Shown piece by piece: positions 1 through 12,600 of a DNA stretch of 64,000 bases. The stretch spans positions 9,335,063 through 9,399,062 of the forward strand of contig NC_133777.1 in NCBI RefSeq assembly GCF_003597395.2, in the 5' to 3' direction. The DNA is from Chelonoidis abingdonii (Eukaryota > Chordata > Testudines > Testudinidae). Position 1 is the first letter of the stretch; the number at the start of each line of letters is the position of its first letter. The notes beneath the pieces were generated by a model that had not been told where the DNA came from, ran no database searches, and was given only the letters and a program-made list of their open reading frames with translations. Position numbers and translations under genes: made by a program.

Positions 1-429
1 AGTTAATAGAACTTCATAGAAAAAGAGTGATCAGAATCAAAGATATATCTACAGCATTTCAGAAACAACTCAAGCTTTGCAGTCGTGGTTATGTGGTCAA
101 AGCATTTCCTTGGTATGTGTACATATAGCTCACAGTTCCCTCTGAGCTATAACACTATACACACTCATACACCATGATGGCATCATTCTAACCACAAGAA
201 TGGAGATTGGGTGGTTTATGAGGTCATCAAAACCTGAAATGTGCATATCGGTTTTCCAGTGTTGTGCCGATTTTTACTTTAGTCACATACTTCAATCCTA
301 CTGGATAGCACTTATAAATTGCTTTGTCCCCCCGCCCTTTATACAACAAAGTTTATAAACGGAGAATGCTGGGAATAAAATCCTGTTCTTTTATGGATTA
401 CTAAACTAGCCTTTAATGCTTTAAACCCC

Positions 430-556
430 AATCCTACAATGACCAATGCGTGTGTTTAGCTTTATGCACTATGAGTAGTCCCACTGAAGTGAACAGGACT
501 ACTCATGGTGCATAATGTTAAATAATGTGCGTAAATCTTTGCAAGATCAGGGCCTT
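430..556. mobile_element. Palindromic MITE-like repeat
   Basis: The two halves are inverted copies of each other. The left arm contains TTATGCACTATGAGTAGTCC and the right arm, read on the other strand, TTATGCACCATGAGTAGTCC, separated by a short CACTGAAGTGAA centre. Outer parts read like 'taatcctaca' and 'gcaagatcagggcc'. This is the form of an old foldback MITE. Similar decayed sequence recurs at about 1330-1437, 19071-19200, 24580-24670, 39430-39520 and 40930-41030. Confidence 0.6.
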
Positions 557-1329
557 AATGAAGCCTAAAGCTTTAGATAGGCACTTAATAACCAGACCAA
601 AATATATTGAACAGGAAAACCCCAATATTATAAACAGAACAGTAGATTCTTGGCAACATATAGTCCAATATTTAGATTTTCAATTTATAGCAGGGCTGAT
701 AAAAATGATTAAAAAATTAAAAGCCAATTTTACTTAAATTCATCTTATTTAATTGGGTTTTTATTTATATGTTGCGTTTCTTTACTGTCTTTCCATTTTA
801 TAGTCTTAAATTACTAATTTCTTTAGCTTCCTAAGAGAATTTCAGTGAACAGATATTTTTCTGAGAAGCACCTCAGCGAAAATGCTCATCAGTGATGAAA
901 AATAAGTTCAAGGCCTCATTAATGTCCTTACCCCAAGAACATTAAAACTCAAAGCACAAAAATTATAAACAAATAGCCTATACAATATTTGCAACCATCA
1001 CCAACTTCCAATATACTGAATTCCCACAAATTAAGAAAGCTTAAGGGCTTTGACCAGACTACACTCCTCCATCAGCATTTGCAGTTTTGGTCACTGGATC
1101 TTGCAAACCTACGTGACTTAGGTGACTTTAAAAATTCCACTCATAGGAGCCTAACTTTAGGCATCTGGTTTTGAAAATGTTAGCCTATGTGCATTAAAAA
1201 AAGGTCACAATACCCTTCTCAAGGGACTGGAAGTCTAAATAAATTTTCATTCTTAAAACTGAAACAAGTTTTGAAGCTACAAAGATTTTTTGCCACAAAG
1301 AAAAAGGGTTGGAATAAAAATAGAATTAA

Positions 1330-1437
1330 CCCTTGACACTGCTAACACTTATGCATATGCTTGAGTTTAAGCACATGACTAGTCCCACTGAAGTTAAATT
1401 ATGTACCTGCTTGTTTGCAGGATCTGGGCCTTAATTT
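1330..1437. mobile_element. Second, more decayed palindromic MITE-like copy
   Basis: It shares 'actagtcccactgaagt' and 'caggatctgggcctta' with the 430-556 copy, and has 'cttatgcatatgcttgagtt' on its left side. The inverted symmetry is weaker here, consistent with an old insertion. Confidence 0.5.
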
Positions 1438-1808
1438 TCAGTATTTTGTTTTCTGCCTATAGCAGTTTTTAATACCCATTTAAATAGTGGCTATGTTAAA
1501 CAAAAGCATTTATATTTTAGTTCATTATAAATTTTAACCTAGAAACACAATACCACAAATTTTCAAATTAGTTTAGCACAGCATCAACCTGATCTAAACT
1601 TTTTTTTAAATTAAATCAAGTGATTTCATTGTTCCATCCTACTTTATAGAAAGTCATAATAACGATTACTGGATTGGCTCTCCCGTTAATCAACTGGTTA
1701 AGGGCCTTCTTTAGTTTTACCTCAGGCCCTCAGCTCTTCCACCCAGCTTGGTTCCAGCTGATCACTAACCTCTAGGAAATGCCTCCTTGTGGGTCGTTAT
1801 TGCTTAAT

Positions 1809-1871
1809 ATTTCATAGCTGTGTCATCACATCTGTAAAATACAACCTTCCATAATGACACAGCTGTGAAAT
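1809..1871. repeat. Inverted repeat, 18-bp arms
   Basis: The arm at 1809-1826 (ATTTCATAGCTGTGTCAT) and the arm at 1854-1871 are inverted copies with 17 of 18 bases matching. They enclose a 27-bp loop. The arms are not obviously part of a recognised transposon. It could be a decayed short foldback element or a structured regulatory element in the FOXK1 intron. Confidence 0.7.
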
Positions 1872-4299
1872 ACAATACTGCAGCCTAGAATACGCACATG
1901 ATGTAAGACAGCAATGCAGCAAGTGTCTTCAAATTCCACAAGTTTGAAAGATACTGTTTCCAGAGATATTCCCCGTCTTCATAATGGACGATTCTGACAG
2001 AAACTGTAGAGTTTTTCCATAATGCTTTAAGCGTGCCCACTGTAAGCTCAGGGGAAAGTTTCTAACAAGGCAAGGTATTTAGTATAATCTCATTTTTCCA
2101 GGAAACTTCTGAAGTGCAATAATGACAAATGGTGAATATAAGTTAGAGAGTTCTTAAAACTTTTCCCACAGTGTGGATGACTTCTGAACACAGCAGTTGT
2201 CTCCTGGAACCCTCCTTCCCATTTATGGACAACCTCCCCTAACTAACAGCAGCAGCAATGAAATACTCTTCTAAACATATGCAATGTATTTGTATCAGTC
2301 TTTCACTGTGTTTCAGTCAGGTGGAAATAGGGTAATAAAGTCAGCACCATATGACTACCCAGCACTCTGAAGACCTCCACAAGTACCACCTGAACCACCA
2401 CAGGCGAACTCTAATTTAAATCATTTGATGGAACTTCCATTAGATCATAACGCTTAATATAACGTATAGATTCTTCTGCCACATTTAAATAGCATAGTAC
2501 TGCCAGACCTGATAATGACATTCACATCAAATAATATTTCAGAATAAAATGCACAGAAAGTTCTCAATACAAAATATTTAAAGTTATCTCCATTTTTTGT
2601 TGCTGACTATATTATTTAGACAGCAGTAGGTGTGCATGGTTCTTCCAGGACCTAAAGTTCTCTTTTTGTCAAGAGCACAGACAGAAGAAGTGGACAGAAG
2701 ATCAGTTTTATGTCTCACTGTGACCATGCATACCAAGCTTCAGGCAAGTTCTTTGTTTATTTTTTGTTTTCTGTCTGAGTTATAAACCCCTGACTGCGTA
2801 GAGGACATAGGGAAGATGGAAGTTGTTTACCTGGAATGAACAAGAGGGCAAATTCCCTTAGAAAAGTGTTTTGCCATCAATCTATTTTACAGCTTGGAAA
2901 GGAGGGGCATGAAGTTCATTTACATGGGTGATAAACAGTGGCCCAGAAGAGAGGGTGTCTTACTGTGCAGGGCTTCTAATTGTACAGAAAAAAGTAAATA
3001 AACTCCTCCCCTACAAGTGATGAAGGGAGAGGGGGGGAAATCACCTTTTCCACTCCGTGAGTCACGAGCAAGTAGAGGGAAAAGAAACAGTGAATTCTCT
3101 GCTTGAGAGTATTGTTGGGCACAATACTTATGATTAACTACATGAAGAAACAGAATGACAGGGAGGAGATGAAGCTCACCCTAATAAATCCAGAACCAAG
3201 AGGGAGCAATGCAACAGAAATGCCCTAGGCATTAGGGGGCTTGTTTTACAAAGAAAGATTAATTAAACAGACAAAGGACATCTCCTTAGAAAATGAAACA
3301 TATTTCAAAACCAAAACGCCTCAGAGAGCAAGTGGCTGGGGAGTTGTAACTAAATTACTAAATACAAAAAGAAACAGCCAGCAGAGGAAGTGAGTAATTA
3401 AAAAACTGTCTTCTGAGCAGAAGGCTGGTGAAAGAGGGATAACCCCTAGGGACCCTGCTGCTGGAGGTGAATGGTACTAAGGCCAAAAACTACCAAATAA
3501 ATCAGATGCCCATACAAACAAGGTGAAATTAAGTGAAGAATAATAAAATAATAATCTCTTGCATTTATATAGTGCTTTTTAGTTTCAGAGATTACATATA
3601 TTGTGTGTATAGTACAGCTTTATAGAGATATACACAGAGAGATTACCTCACCCACCACTAATATGCTGTCACCTTGGTGTAGAACAGGCAGCTGTTTAAT
3701 AGCGCTCAGCCACAAAACACAATGTTTTCAGAGCAGAAAGCGGGATGAAAAATCATTATCTCCTCCGCAGGAGGGAGAACCTCCTCCGTTCCACCTGAGA
3801 GGGTAAGCCCTGTAGCTTCCCTCTGCCACTGCCTGTTGCCTCCTCCATTTCCCAGAGATGAAAAAGCAACATGCTGCTGTTCCCCTGGAATCTGAGAAAA
3901 TAATTCCCCAACTAGCCTGTCCCCTACCAACGGGTAAAACACTCCCCATTTCCTTTCACCTCCCCAGAGTTCTTCTGGGAAATGAAACACAACTTTTTTA
4001 GGGGCAACTATCTGCCTCACATCCCTCAGAGCCTTTGGGTCACACGGCCTCCCATCCACCCCCCGGGGTGGCATCCTCCAGCAAAGACACCCTTTGGGCT
4101 AAAGGAGGACATCATCTCCCAGAAGAACAGCTCTCTCTTTCGATCAGAAAAAATAACCCCCCCTTCCCCTTTCCCCACCCTGAGACATGACACCTCTTCT
4201 CTCTTGAGACAGAGGAGTGGGGCAGACAATGCCCTGCATCCCCCTCCATCCAGGTGGAAGTAACCAACACCCCTCCACTCTTCCCCAGGAGGCCAGGGA

Positions 4300-4640
4300 A
4301 CCCCTTTACCTTTCCTTCCCCTACTTCTGGCCCCAACAGGGAAACCCCATATCCCCTCCTTCCCATGGGAGTGGGGACGCCCCTTCTCCTGAGAGTAGGC
4401 CACTCCCATGGGTGTGAAGATGCCACCTTTCCCATGCCTCCCCAGGGTGGGATGCCCCTTCCTGACCCCAGGGAGTGGGGGTGTCCCCTTTGCTCACGCA
4501 TCCTGGGGGGGGGCAAATGAGGTTGCCCCCCTCCCCAGAGTAGGGTGTCTCCTCCCTGCCCTATGGGGACGGGGTGTCCCCTTTGCTCACGCCCCCCAGG
4601 AGAGGGGGTTCCCCTTTTTCCTCCAGGGGGTTGGGGTGCC
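4300..4640. repeat. Degenerate GC-rich minisatellite beside FOXK1 exon 1
   Basis: The phrase 'ggggtgtcccctttgctcac' occurs at about 4476 and 4571, roughly 95 bp apart, and diverged versions ('agggtgtctcctccctgcc', 'ggatgccccttcctgacccc') lie between and before them. This suggests a repeat unit of roughly 45-50 bp that has diverged heavily. It forms the first part of FOXK1 intron 1. The long open frames across it come from base composition and are not genes. Confidence 0.55.
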
Positions 4641-4680
4641 CAGCCCCCCCTTCTGCCCACGCCCCCTTTGCCCGCGCTCA

Positions 4681-5053
<373 letters not shown>

Positions 5054-5189
5054 GTTCCCAGGCAGGGAGCGAGCCAGCGTGCCGGCCTCCGGGGCGGAGC
5101 CGGCGGGGGAGGGAAGCGGGGCGGAGCCGGGGGAGCAGCCCGGATCCGCCGCGTTTCTCTTCCCCACCGGGGACCGGCCTTGCGATGTA

Positions 5190-5850
5190 CACGGGGGGTA
5201 GCTGCGTGTGCGCGCAACTGCTGTGCACAGGCCCGTGTCCCTTAGCTGTCAGTGTGCGTCCACTTATGCGGCGGTCAGTGGCATGTGCGTGGGAGCGAGG
5301 GGGCATGTGTGTGCTCTGGGCCACGTGCAGCTGTTCCTTACAAATCTGTGTGTACACAAGTTGTGTGTGTGTGCGCGCATTCACAGGCAATCTGTCCTCT
5401 GTATGGGAGCAATTGTGCATATGGTGCTTTTGTGTATGTGTGTAACTAGGCATATGCAGCAGTCCATTACATGTGTTTGTGTGCAGTAGTGCAGTGTTGT
5501 GCGCAAATGTGCTCGTGGGTGCAACTCAGCCATTGCATCTGTGTGTGTAATTGTGTATAAGCTGCTGTCGTCTGTGTGCACACAATTACACATATGTGTA
5601 ACTACGCACATGAGTATTTGTGTGCAGTTGTTTGCATGCTTGTGTATGCCTTGGATTGTATACGTGTATTCTTGTAACTGTGCATACATGTGTGTATGCA
5701 TGTGCAGTTGTTAAACAGCAATTGTGAATGAGTAATTGTACATACATATGTATAACTTTAATTGCATGTGCACATGTGCAAAATGTTGTACATGTAATCT
5801 TGTGTGGTCCATGTGTGTAATTCTGTACCTGTATGTCTGATTGTGGAACT
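5190..5850. repeat. TG-rich, alternating purine-pyrimidine diverged tandem repeat upstream of FOXK1
   Basis: About 650 bp consist of TG/CA-rich sequence with the recurring phrase 'tgtaactgtgcatacatg' in variants at about 5440, 5546, 5596, 5676, 5733 and 5816. The spacings (about 106, 50, 80, 57, 83) are near multiples of 26-28 bp, which suggests an old minisatellite. Alternating purine-pyrimidine runs (for example 'tgtgtgtgtgcgcgcat' near 5365) could adopt Z-DNA. Open frames on both strands here are compositional. Confidence 0.6.
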
Positions 5851-6151
5851 TTACATATGGAAAAAGTACTTTTTAGGCCAGATTTTCAAAAAAGTTAGCA
5901 TGAAAATGAAGGCAAAAACTGTAAATACTTTGCACACATAATTATAACAGTTGCAGTGTATATCCATATGCAAACTGTAATTAGGTGTAATTTTTATGTG
6001 CAATTACCCAATTTAGGTATTGTATATGCAAATTAGATCTGCATTTTCTTTTCTGAAAATCTGATCCTTTGTGCGTATACTGTGCAGATGATGCCTTTTT
6101 GCACTGAATAAACTCATGCTTCAACATGTCATCCAAAGAATGTGTATTAGT

Positions 6152-6222
6152 CCTGCCATGAGTGCAGGGGACTGGACTAAATGATCTCTTGAGGTCCCTT
6201 CCAGTCCTGTGATTCTATGACT
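6152..6222 (+). mobile_element. CR1 LINE 3' end fragment
   Basis: The sequence 'ggactggactaaatgatctc', then 'ttgaggtcccttccagtcct', ending 'gtgattctatga', is the typical CR1 3' tail. The copy is 5'-truncated to about 70 bp, as is usual for CR1. Confidence 0.85.
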
Positions 6223-6354
6223 GTAACTTTATGCAAGTAATTTGGGGAAATTTTTTCAAATATATCTATGTGACTTAGGAATCTAAATGCCAATTTTAAA
6301 AGTGACATAAGAGCCTAAGTCTCAAGCACCATCTGTGTGCTTTTGAAAATTTTA

Positions 6355-6570
6355 CTCTTAACGTTTCTTTAGCTCATTTCCTTATTTGTAAAATGGGGAT
6401 AATAATGCTTCTTTTCCCCCATCCTTTGTCTGCATTGTCTGTTTAGAGTATGAATTCTATTGGGCAGGGACTGTCTCTCACACTATGTTTGTACAGGGTC
6501 TGCCACAGTGAGTCCCAATCTTGGTTGGGAGCTCTAGGTATTATCATAATATATATAATAAAATATTTCC
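6355..6570 (+). mobile_element. MIR/L2-like SINE-LINE remnant
   Basis: It contains 'ttgtaaaatggggataataa', then 'gaattctattgggcagggac' and 'gagctctaggtattat', ending in an AT-rich tail. This order matches the CORE and L2-type 3' end of old amniote repeats. The flanking 6223-6354 stretch has no feature I recognise. Confidence 0.6.
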
Positions 6571-6857
6571 CACATAGGGGAGGGAGCTTTTTAGGTTCAT
6601 TTACATTTACATCCCAATGAAACATGATGTTTTGCTGCATCATCATTCCGTTAAATCATAATATCATCATATCAAGAAATTGTTGCATTGAAATATCATT
6701 GCATTGCATCTAAAGGCGAAACCCAGTGATGATTCAGCCCCGCGATATTCTGAACAAAAAGAGCTCCCAGCCAAGATTGTAGCTGTCTTCATCACTTCAG
6801 ACTGACTCAGCTGACATTCTGGGCTTCAGAGTGACAATCCCGAAATTTTATTATATA

Positions 6858-7095
6858 AACTAAGGTGTACATTTAAACAGCTACAGTTATACTGCATAAA
6901 TGCACATGCGGACAGTCTTCTAGTATAAGAGGTCCTGTTTTTTCAGTTTAGTTTTGTCACTTTGAAAGCGGTTTATACTAATCTGAAAAAAGATACTCGT
7001 TCCAGAATAAGAGCCACACAGGGAGTTATACCAATATAATTATATCTGTTTAATCATACTGGTATAACTGGTAAAACTTTCCCATGTAGACAAGC
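6858..7095. mobile_element. Decayed MITE with terminal inverted repeats
   Basis: The left end ('aaggtgtacatttaaacag', then 'agttatac') and the right end read in reverse ('gcttgtctacatgggaaag', then 'agttatac') are similar, as in a short non-autonomous DNA transposon. I could not identify a convincing target duplication. The preceding 6571-6857 and following 7096-7990 stretches show no gene or clear repeat apart from an A/G-rich run near 7575-7603. Confidence 0.45.
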
Positions 7096-7990
7096 TGTTA
7101 AACAACATGTCATGACGATGACCTGTAGGCCATGATAGCAATTTCTAGACCTAAGAACTGCTTGTGGTATTAAAAAAATAAAAATCAGAACAATCTTGGA
7201 AAGCTTGAGAGCCCTAATTCCTAAGGGTTTAAAAAATCTGGTAAGATGATCTACAAACTAAATATGGTAGAAATAATGTCACCCATTTGTGTGGAAAATG
7301 TAGCAGCTGTTTAATAGTACCAGTACACAACAGGGAATAGGAGGTGAAGAAAAATCCCATAACCAGTTGAGAGTGAATTTCAGATACAAAGAATGTAATT
7401 ATCTTAGTTGGAATTTTGCCAGGACTGCAAGCAAACTCCTATTTCTGGAAAATGTTCCATGGGATCTTTAATGACTACAGAACAGTCAAGACCTCCGTTG
7501 TACATCTCGTCTGAGACACCACCTTCAGCAGCATAGTGCTCCCTAATACTATGTAGTTGGTTCAGTACCAATTGAAAGAATAAAAGAAAGAAAAAGAAAA
7601 AATACCACCTGTTGAATCATCATCACCACTTCCTACACTACAGAGCTGTTTCTTGGTAGTCTCCTAACCAAACCTAACCCTGTTTATGTGATGCGATAGA
7701 ACCACAGCTCAATGTAATATAGCTACAGGCCATATGTAATAAGAAAATGTCATGCTCTTTCTACTATGCAGAATGTATATCTCTCTTTTCTCCATCACAG
7801 GGAGGCTACCCATTTTAAAGACCCAGTTAAGTAAAGCCCAGAATCACCTTGTTATTGAATTGGGGTTCTGCTAATCTTTTGGGACCCTATCACAGGAAAT
7901 AAATTAATGCACAAACATTAGTGCTACCAGACTTGCCAACCTGAGTAGCAAAACACCAGGGCCAGATTCTTTTTTTCAGATGATCTGAAT

Positions 7991-8210
7991 CAGTGGTTCT
8001 CAAACTTTTGTACTGGTGACCCCTTTCACATAGCAAGCCTCTGAGTGCGACCCCCCCTTATAAATTAAAAACACTTTTTAATATATTTAACCCCATTATA
8101 AAAGCTGGAGGCAAACTGGGGTTTGGGATGGAGGTTGACAGCTCACAACCTCCTCTGTAATAACCTTGTGACCCCCTGAGGCGTCCTGACCTCCATTTTC
8201 AGAACCCCTG
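7991..8210. mobile_element. Short hAT-type element
   Basis: It starts CAGTGGTTCTCAAAC and ends in the complement of CAGGGGTTCTGAAAA, giving imperfect 14-bp terminal inverted repeats of the hAT/Charlie type. The 8-bp flanks ATCTGAAT and ATCCAAAC match at 5 positions, and all differences are transitions, so this may be a decayed target duplication. The interior has no transposase. Confidence 0.75.
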
Positions 8211-8215
8211 ATCCA

Positions 8216-9478
8216 AACTCAGTGCAGGAATTAAGGGAGTAGGCAAAGGTAGCTTTAAACCACCTTTGTGCTCCCCCAATTCTAAAGGCACATCTTAGAG
8301 GAGCCCTAAGATTGCTCTAACCTACACCAACTGTCCCCTAGCAGCCATTGGCAGCCTGGGGATTGCTGAAGTGCAAAGACTCTTGCCACAACCTCAACCC
8401 TGGGAAGAGAACTAAGAGGGGATGGTGTAGAACCAACTGCAACCACTCTCTGCCAGCCAGGCATTCCTCTGGGCTGGAGAATCCCCAGCTGCTTTGTTAG
8501 GGCAACCTTCTGGCATCTTGCACTGTAGCACTACAAACGAGCTGGGGTGGAGTCTGAAGATTTGGCTACAGGGGCCTAATTCTGTTCTCCCACTGGTTTT
8601 ACCTCAGTGTAACTCCATTATCTTCAATTGAGTGATTCCTGGTTTACAGCTATGTACATGAGATAAGAGTCAGGCCCCAAAGCCTCTCAGGAACAAGCAC
8701 CAAGATGGGCTACCCTTGTGTCAGACTTTTGAATAGATATTTCTGAATTTTCATTATTCATAACAGGTTAGAAATGATTATTACCAAAAAGTCATGAATG
8801 TGTCCTGCCAGTAGTTTAGCCACAGCACAATATGCTGCCACATCTGAGATCCTAGTCTAGGGTTCTAGCTTACTTTTTCCATCCTGAAGCACCAGGGATG
8901 GGAGTGCTGGATGAGCCTAGCACAAAGGGGTTGATTCTGCAAGCTGCTAAGCATTGATGTAAGAACTACAGAGAGACAAAGCGCTAGTGCTGATCACTCA
9001 GCTTTTGCTCAGCATCAGCAATAAGCAAACTTCTACATCCAATCTAACATGAGAATGGTGAATGGAGTGGGTGGAGACCGCGTATGGGCCTGGTTTATAT
9101 CTATCCGGTGAATACAAATGACATGCATAATGACCAGTTTTAGGATGTTCTGGCATTCTGGGATGCAATTATATATTTATTCAGTGAGAATGGCAAGAGT
9201 AGGGAGAGCACTCACACAAAATGTACTCAAGGAGGTAAATGAAAACAGTATTTCTCCTAGCCAGCTGCTCAATGCCTGAGGGTGAGGCTGGGCACGGTGT
9301 TCTTACCAGCTGGGCCTTTTTGCCTGTAGCACCCGCTCACCTTACTGGGTAGTGAGTAACTAGAGCATTATGCTCAGCATCCCTTCTGGCCTCAGCACCA
9401 CCACTGCTCTTTCACAACGCACATCTTCACCACCACAGGATCCAACCATAAACCTTTGGGAGAAAGGAGTGCTTAGAG
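8216..9478. other. Intergenic sequence without a recognised gene
   Basis: The stretch is mixed-composition unique DNA. At 8575-8680 there is an old repeat-like phrase ('ttttacctcagtgtaactcc', 'gataagagtcaggcccc') that also occurs in other forms near 37985 and 62270. No open frame with recognisable protein similarity is present. Confidence 0.6.
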
Positions 9479-9679
9479 CTTGTCCATATTAAAAAAGTTG
9501 TCCTGGTGTGACTAAAGCTATATAAAATCAATCTAGTTACACCAGCACAAACCCTCAATGCAGATGCACTTAAATTGGATTAAGCCTCACTTACATAGGC
9601 TTAGTTTAATTCAGTGTCTCTGAATTGACTTTAAAGTGATTTAGTTACCTCAGTACAACTTTTCTAATACAGACCAGGC
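9479..9679. mobile_element. MITE with about 25-bp terminal inverted repeats
   Basis: The left end is 'cttgtccatattaaaaaagt' followed by 'tgt'. The right end, read in reverse, is 'cctggtctgtattagaaaag' followed by 'ttgt'. The two match closely when aligned. The interior is AT-rich and non-coding. It resembles the family at 6858-7095. Superfamily assignment is uncertain. Confidence 0.6.
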
Positions 9680-12600
9680 AGTGCTGCTTTGTAGTGACAC
9701 CTCTGGCCACTTTGAGACAGATACTTATTTGATGAGCTCCACGGGGAATGTCAGCATGATAGGATGATTGAGTGGGGAAGGTTAAAACAAACAATACGGG
9801 AGGCTGGAATAGAGCTATGCTATGCTGGGTTTAGTGAGTGGTACAAGGCACATCTTTCTGGTCAGGTGTTTGTCTGACAACATATCATCACTGATATAGT
9901 TGGATGGGGTGGAATATTGCAGGGGGTGGCTGTTTTATGCTATCTATTGTGGACAACTGAATGTAATGTGTTGATATGTTTACTTAGCATCAGGCACCCA
10001 GATATCACCACGCTGGACAAATAAAAATCTGTTTTGAACAGTGATAAAGAGACCATTTCTGCATTTATCTGGGTGTATGGTGTTTGCTTAAAAAACAAAC
10101 TAACTTGCATTTCTGCCAGATAAGTAGCACAGACTGGTTAAATGCGCATTCCTACAGCTCTTTGCCAAGTTGTTTCTAGCTGTTCTGGTGTATGAGACTG
10201 CATACATATTTATCAAGTCCCAGTTCAGCAAAAAATTATGACTGGCTTCAGCGCCGCAGGAAACCTGCTCAATCCGCAAACCAAAGCAGAATTGAAAAGC
10301 AGCCTTGACAGAGAGGAAAGATGTGAACTGCATGCTGGGTGTGGGTTGCTTGATGTATTTACCCACCAGCTAGACAACACACTGATGCTAACAATGAAAA
10401 CTATCCTAATGAGCACAGCCTTGACCTAGTGACGGAGCTTGAGTAGAAGAGTGAAAGAAAGCAAGTACCAAGTGTAAGAGATTCTGCTGTCTCCAGGGTA
10501 GATCAGTCCCACTTCTCTCCTGAGCACACAGTGCCATTCTGATGGGTTTAGGTGATGCAGCTCAACTGTAGATTATTAGGGACTTAGCTGAGACTGCAAG
10601 GCGCACAGCAACATGGCTACAACAACATTGCCTGCCACTCAAACACACTGATACAATATAAAAAAAATCTTTTGCCTGGTTCAGTGCTGCCCCTCTAAAC
10701 ATACAGCAGACTACCTTTCTTGTTTTCTCTTCCATCCCCAAGTTGTTTTCAAACACACTCTTGGCTTTTTGCCCAGATGCACTTGAACCAGATGTAAAAA
10801 ACCAACACCCTGCTCTGTGTTGGTGAAGCTACTTCCCTAATTGACCTGCTTTCCAAGGTAGCCTCATTACTTTTTCCAGAAGGATGAGCTTTAATTCCGG
10901 GTTTTCTCATCCATCTGTGAAAGTACACAACCCTGAAATAAAGGCAAAGATTTCGATCATATAATCATCTGCTGATACTTTTTTTAATCAAGCAATCCAT
11001 ACACAATAAACAACATGCAAGCACTAAATGCAACCAACCAACTTCTTGTTGCTATTTATGTTTTGAATCACCTACAACTCTATTAATATATTAAACACAC
11101 AAGCATCCTCAAGAATTTCTGCCAATGCATTCAGTCCTCCTGAATTCCTTGATATTCTTTGCGAATGCACCTCAGTCCTGACTTGAGGCAATCCATACTA
11201 TTCCAGTTGTGGACTCTTTCCTGAGCAAAGAATGTGACTGTGCCAACCTGTGTGTTCATTGTATGATGTGGACAAATCCCCTATACAAAGTAGATTGAAA
11301 ACACAATGCCTAGCACAATGCGGCCCAGTACTCTAATTTGGGGCCTCTAGGCACTACAAGAATAAAAATAATAAATCATAACAACACCAGAACTAGTTCA
11401 CTTGTGACCTAAAATAGGTGCAAACCCAATAGCAGATGTGACAGAGACTACATTATGAAAGGAGTGAAATGTTAATACGCTGACTTTTCCCACCACTTTT
11501 AAACAGTAGAGGTTAAAAAATGTTTGATGTTGCTCAAACAGCAGATACTGATTCAAGAACTGTAGGTGGGAGCACCAGGGTTCCCAAAGTCTGCAAGAAA
11601 TGCTAAACATTTGTTCTAGTAGCTATGTAATTCTCCTCCTGACATGCTAAAATCAACAGTCAGTAGCAGAATTAAAGAAAGGAATGTAGACAATTTCTGG
11701 TGTATGATGCCAGAAAGATGCAATGTCACCAGTCCCATGAGATGAGGTTAGTTCTTCACGGACTTGCTCAGAACCTTTAAAAAAAAGATAATTTAAAATG
11801 TAGCAGTGTCCTCCTGCGAGGGGCTGTTCCTTTCCTACAAGGTGCCTGCCAAGCATCCTCAACACTTTGTAAAGCTAACAGCAATGCTTCCTCTTCCAAC
11901 TCCTCTCTGAGAACTTCACCCCTCCAGAAAGCCTACTCTTTTCATAGCAATTTATTTTACAAATGTTCTGCTGTGAGCTTGTTTACTATAAAATCTGGCA
12001 TGCTGAAAATGTTCCTATGTGTGTGTGGTAATCACACTTACCAAGAATATATTATCACAGTAGGTTCTCTGAAACCGAAAAAAAGACTTGGAAGAATCCA
12101 ATGCTCAAACCTTGCTACTCCTTAAGACATTATGTGATCTGTTGTTTGCATTTCCATTGCAGATACCTTGGCGAGTCACTAGAACCTGTGCCAGAGACTG
12201 ATGAATTGCACACCCCATGATAGATGGTCTCGGACAAGCCTATTTATTATAAAAATAATGTTATAAAAGCAACAGTACTTCAAGAAGTGTGTTTATAATA
12301 ATTCATAGTATTTATAGAGCCACTTTCATCTGCAGCTTTAAAACTACTGAATCAATTTTCTTCAAAGTTGGCTTGAAACTTAGATCTCAGTGAGATAAAT
12401 ACAACAAGCCCAGTTTGAAGTTCTTGGTTTCAGTCATTCTTAAATTATAAGAGCACATATCTGATCAGAGCATATGGAGAAATGACATGTTATTTACAAC
12501 ACAGAGCTGGAAAAATGGATGAATCAAACTAACACAAATAATTGAAATAACATTCTCCCTTGGACTGAGATCACACTTGGAAAATCTCAGCCAAAAAGTA

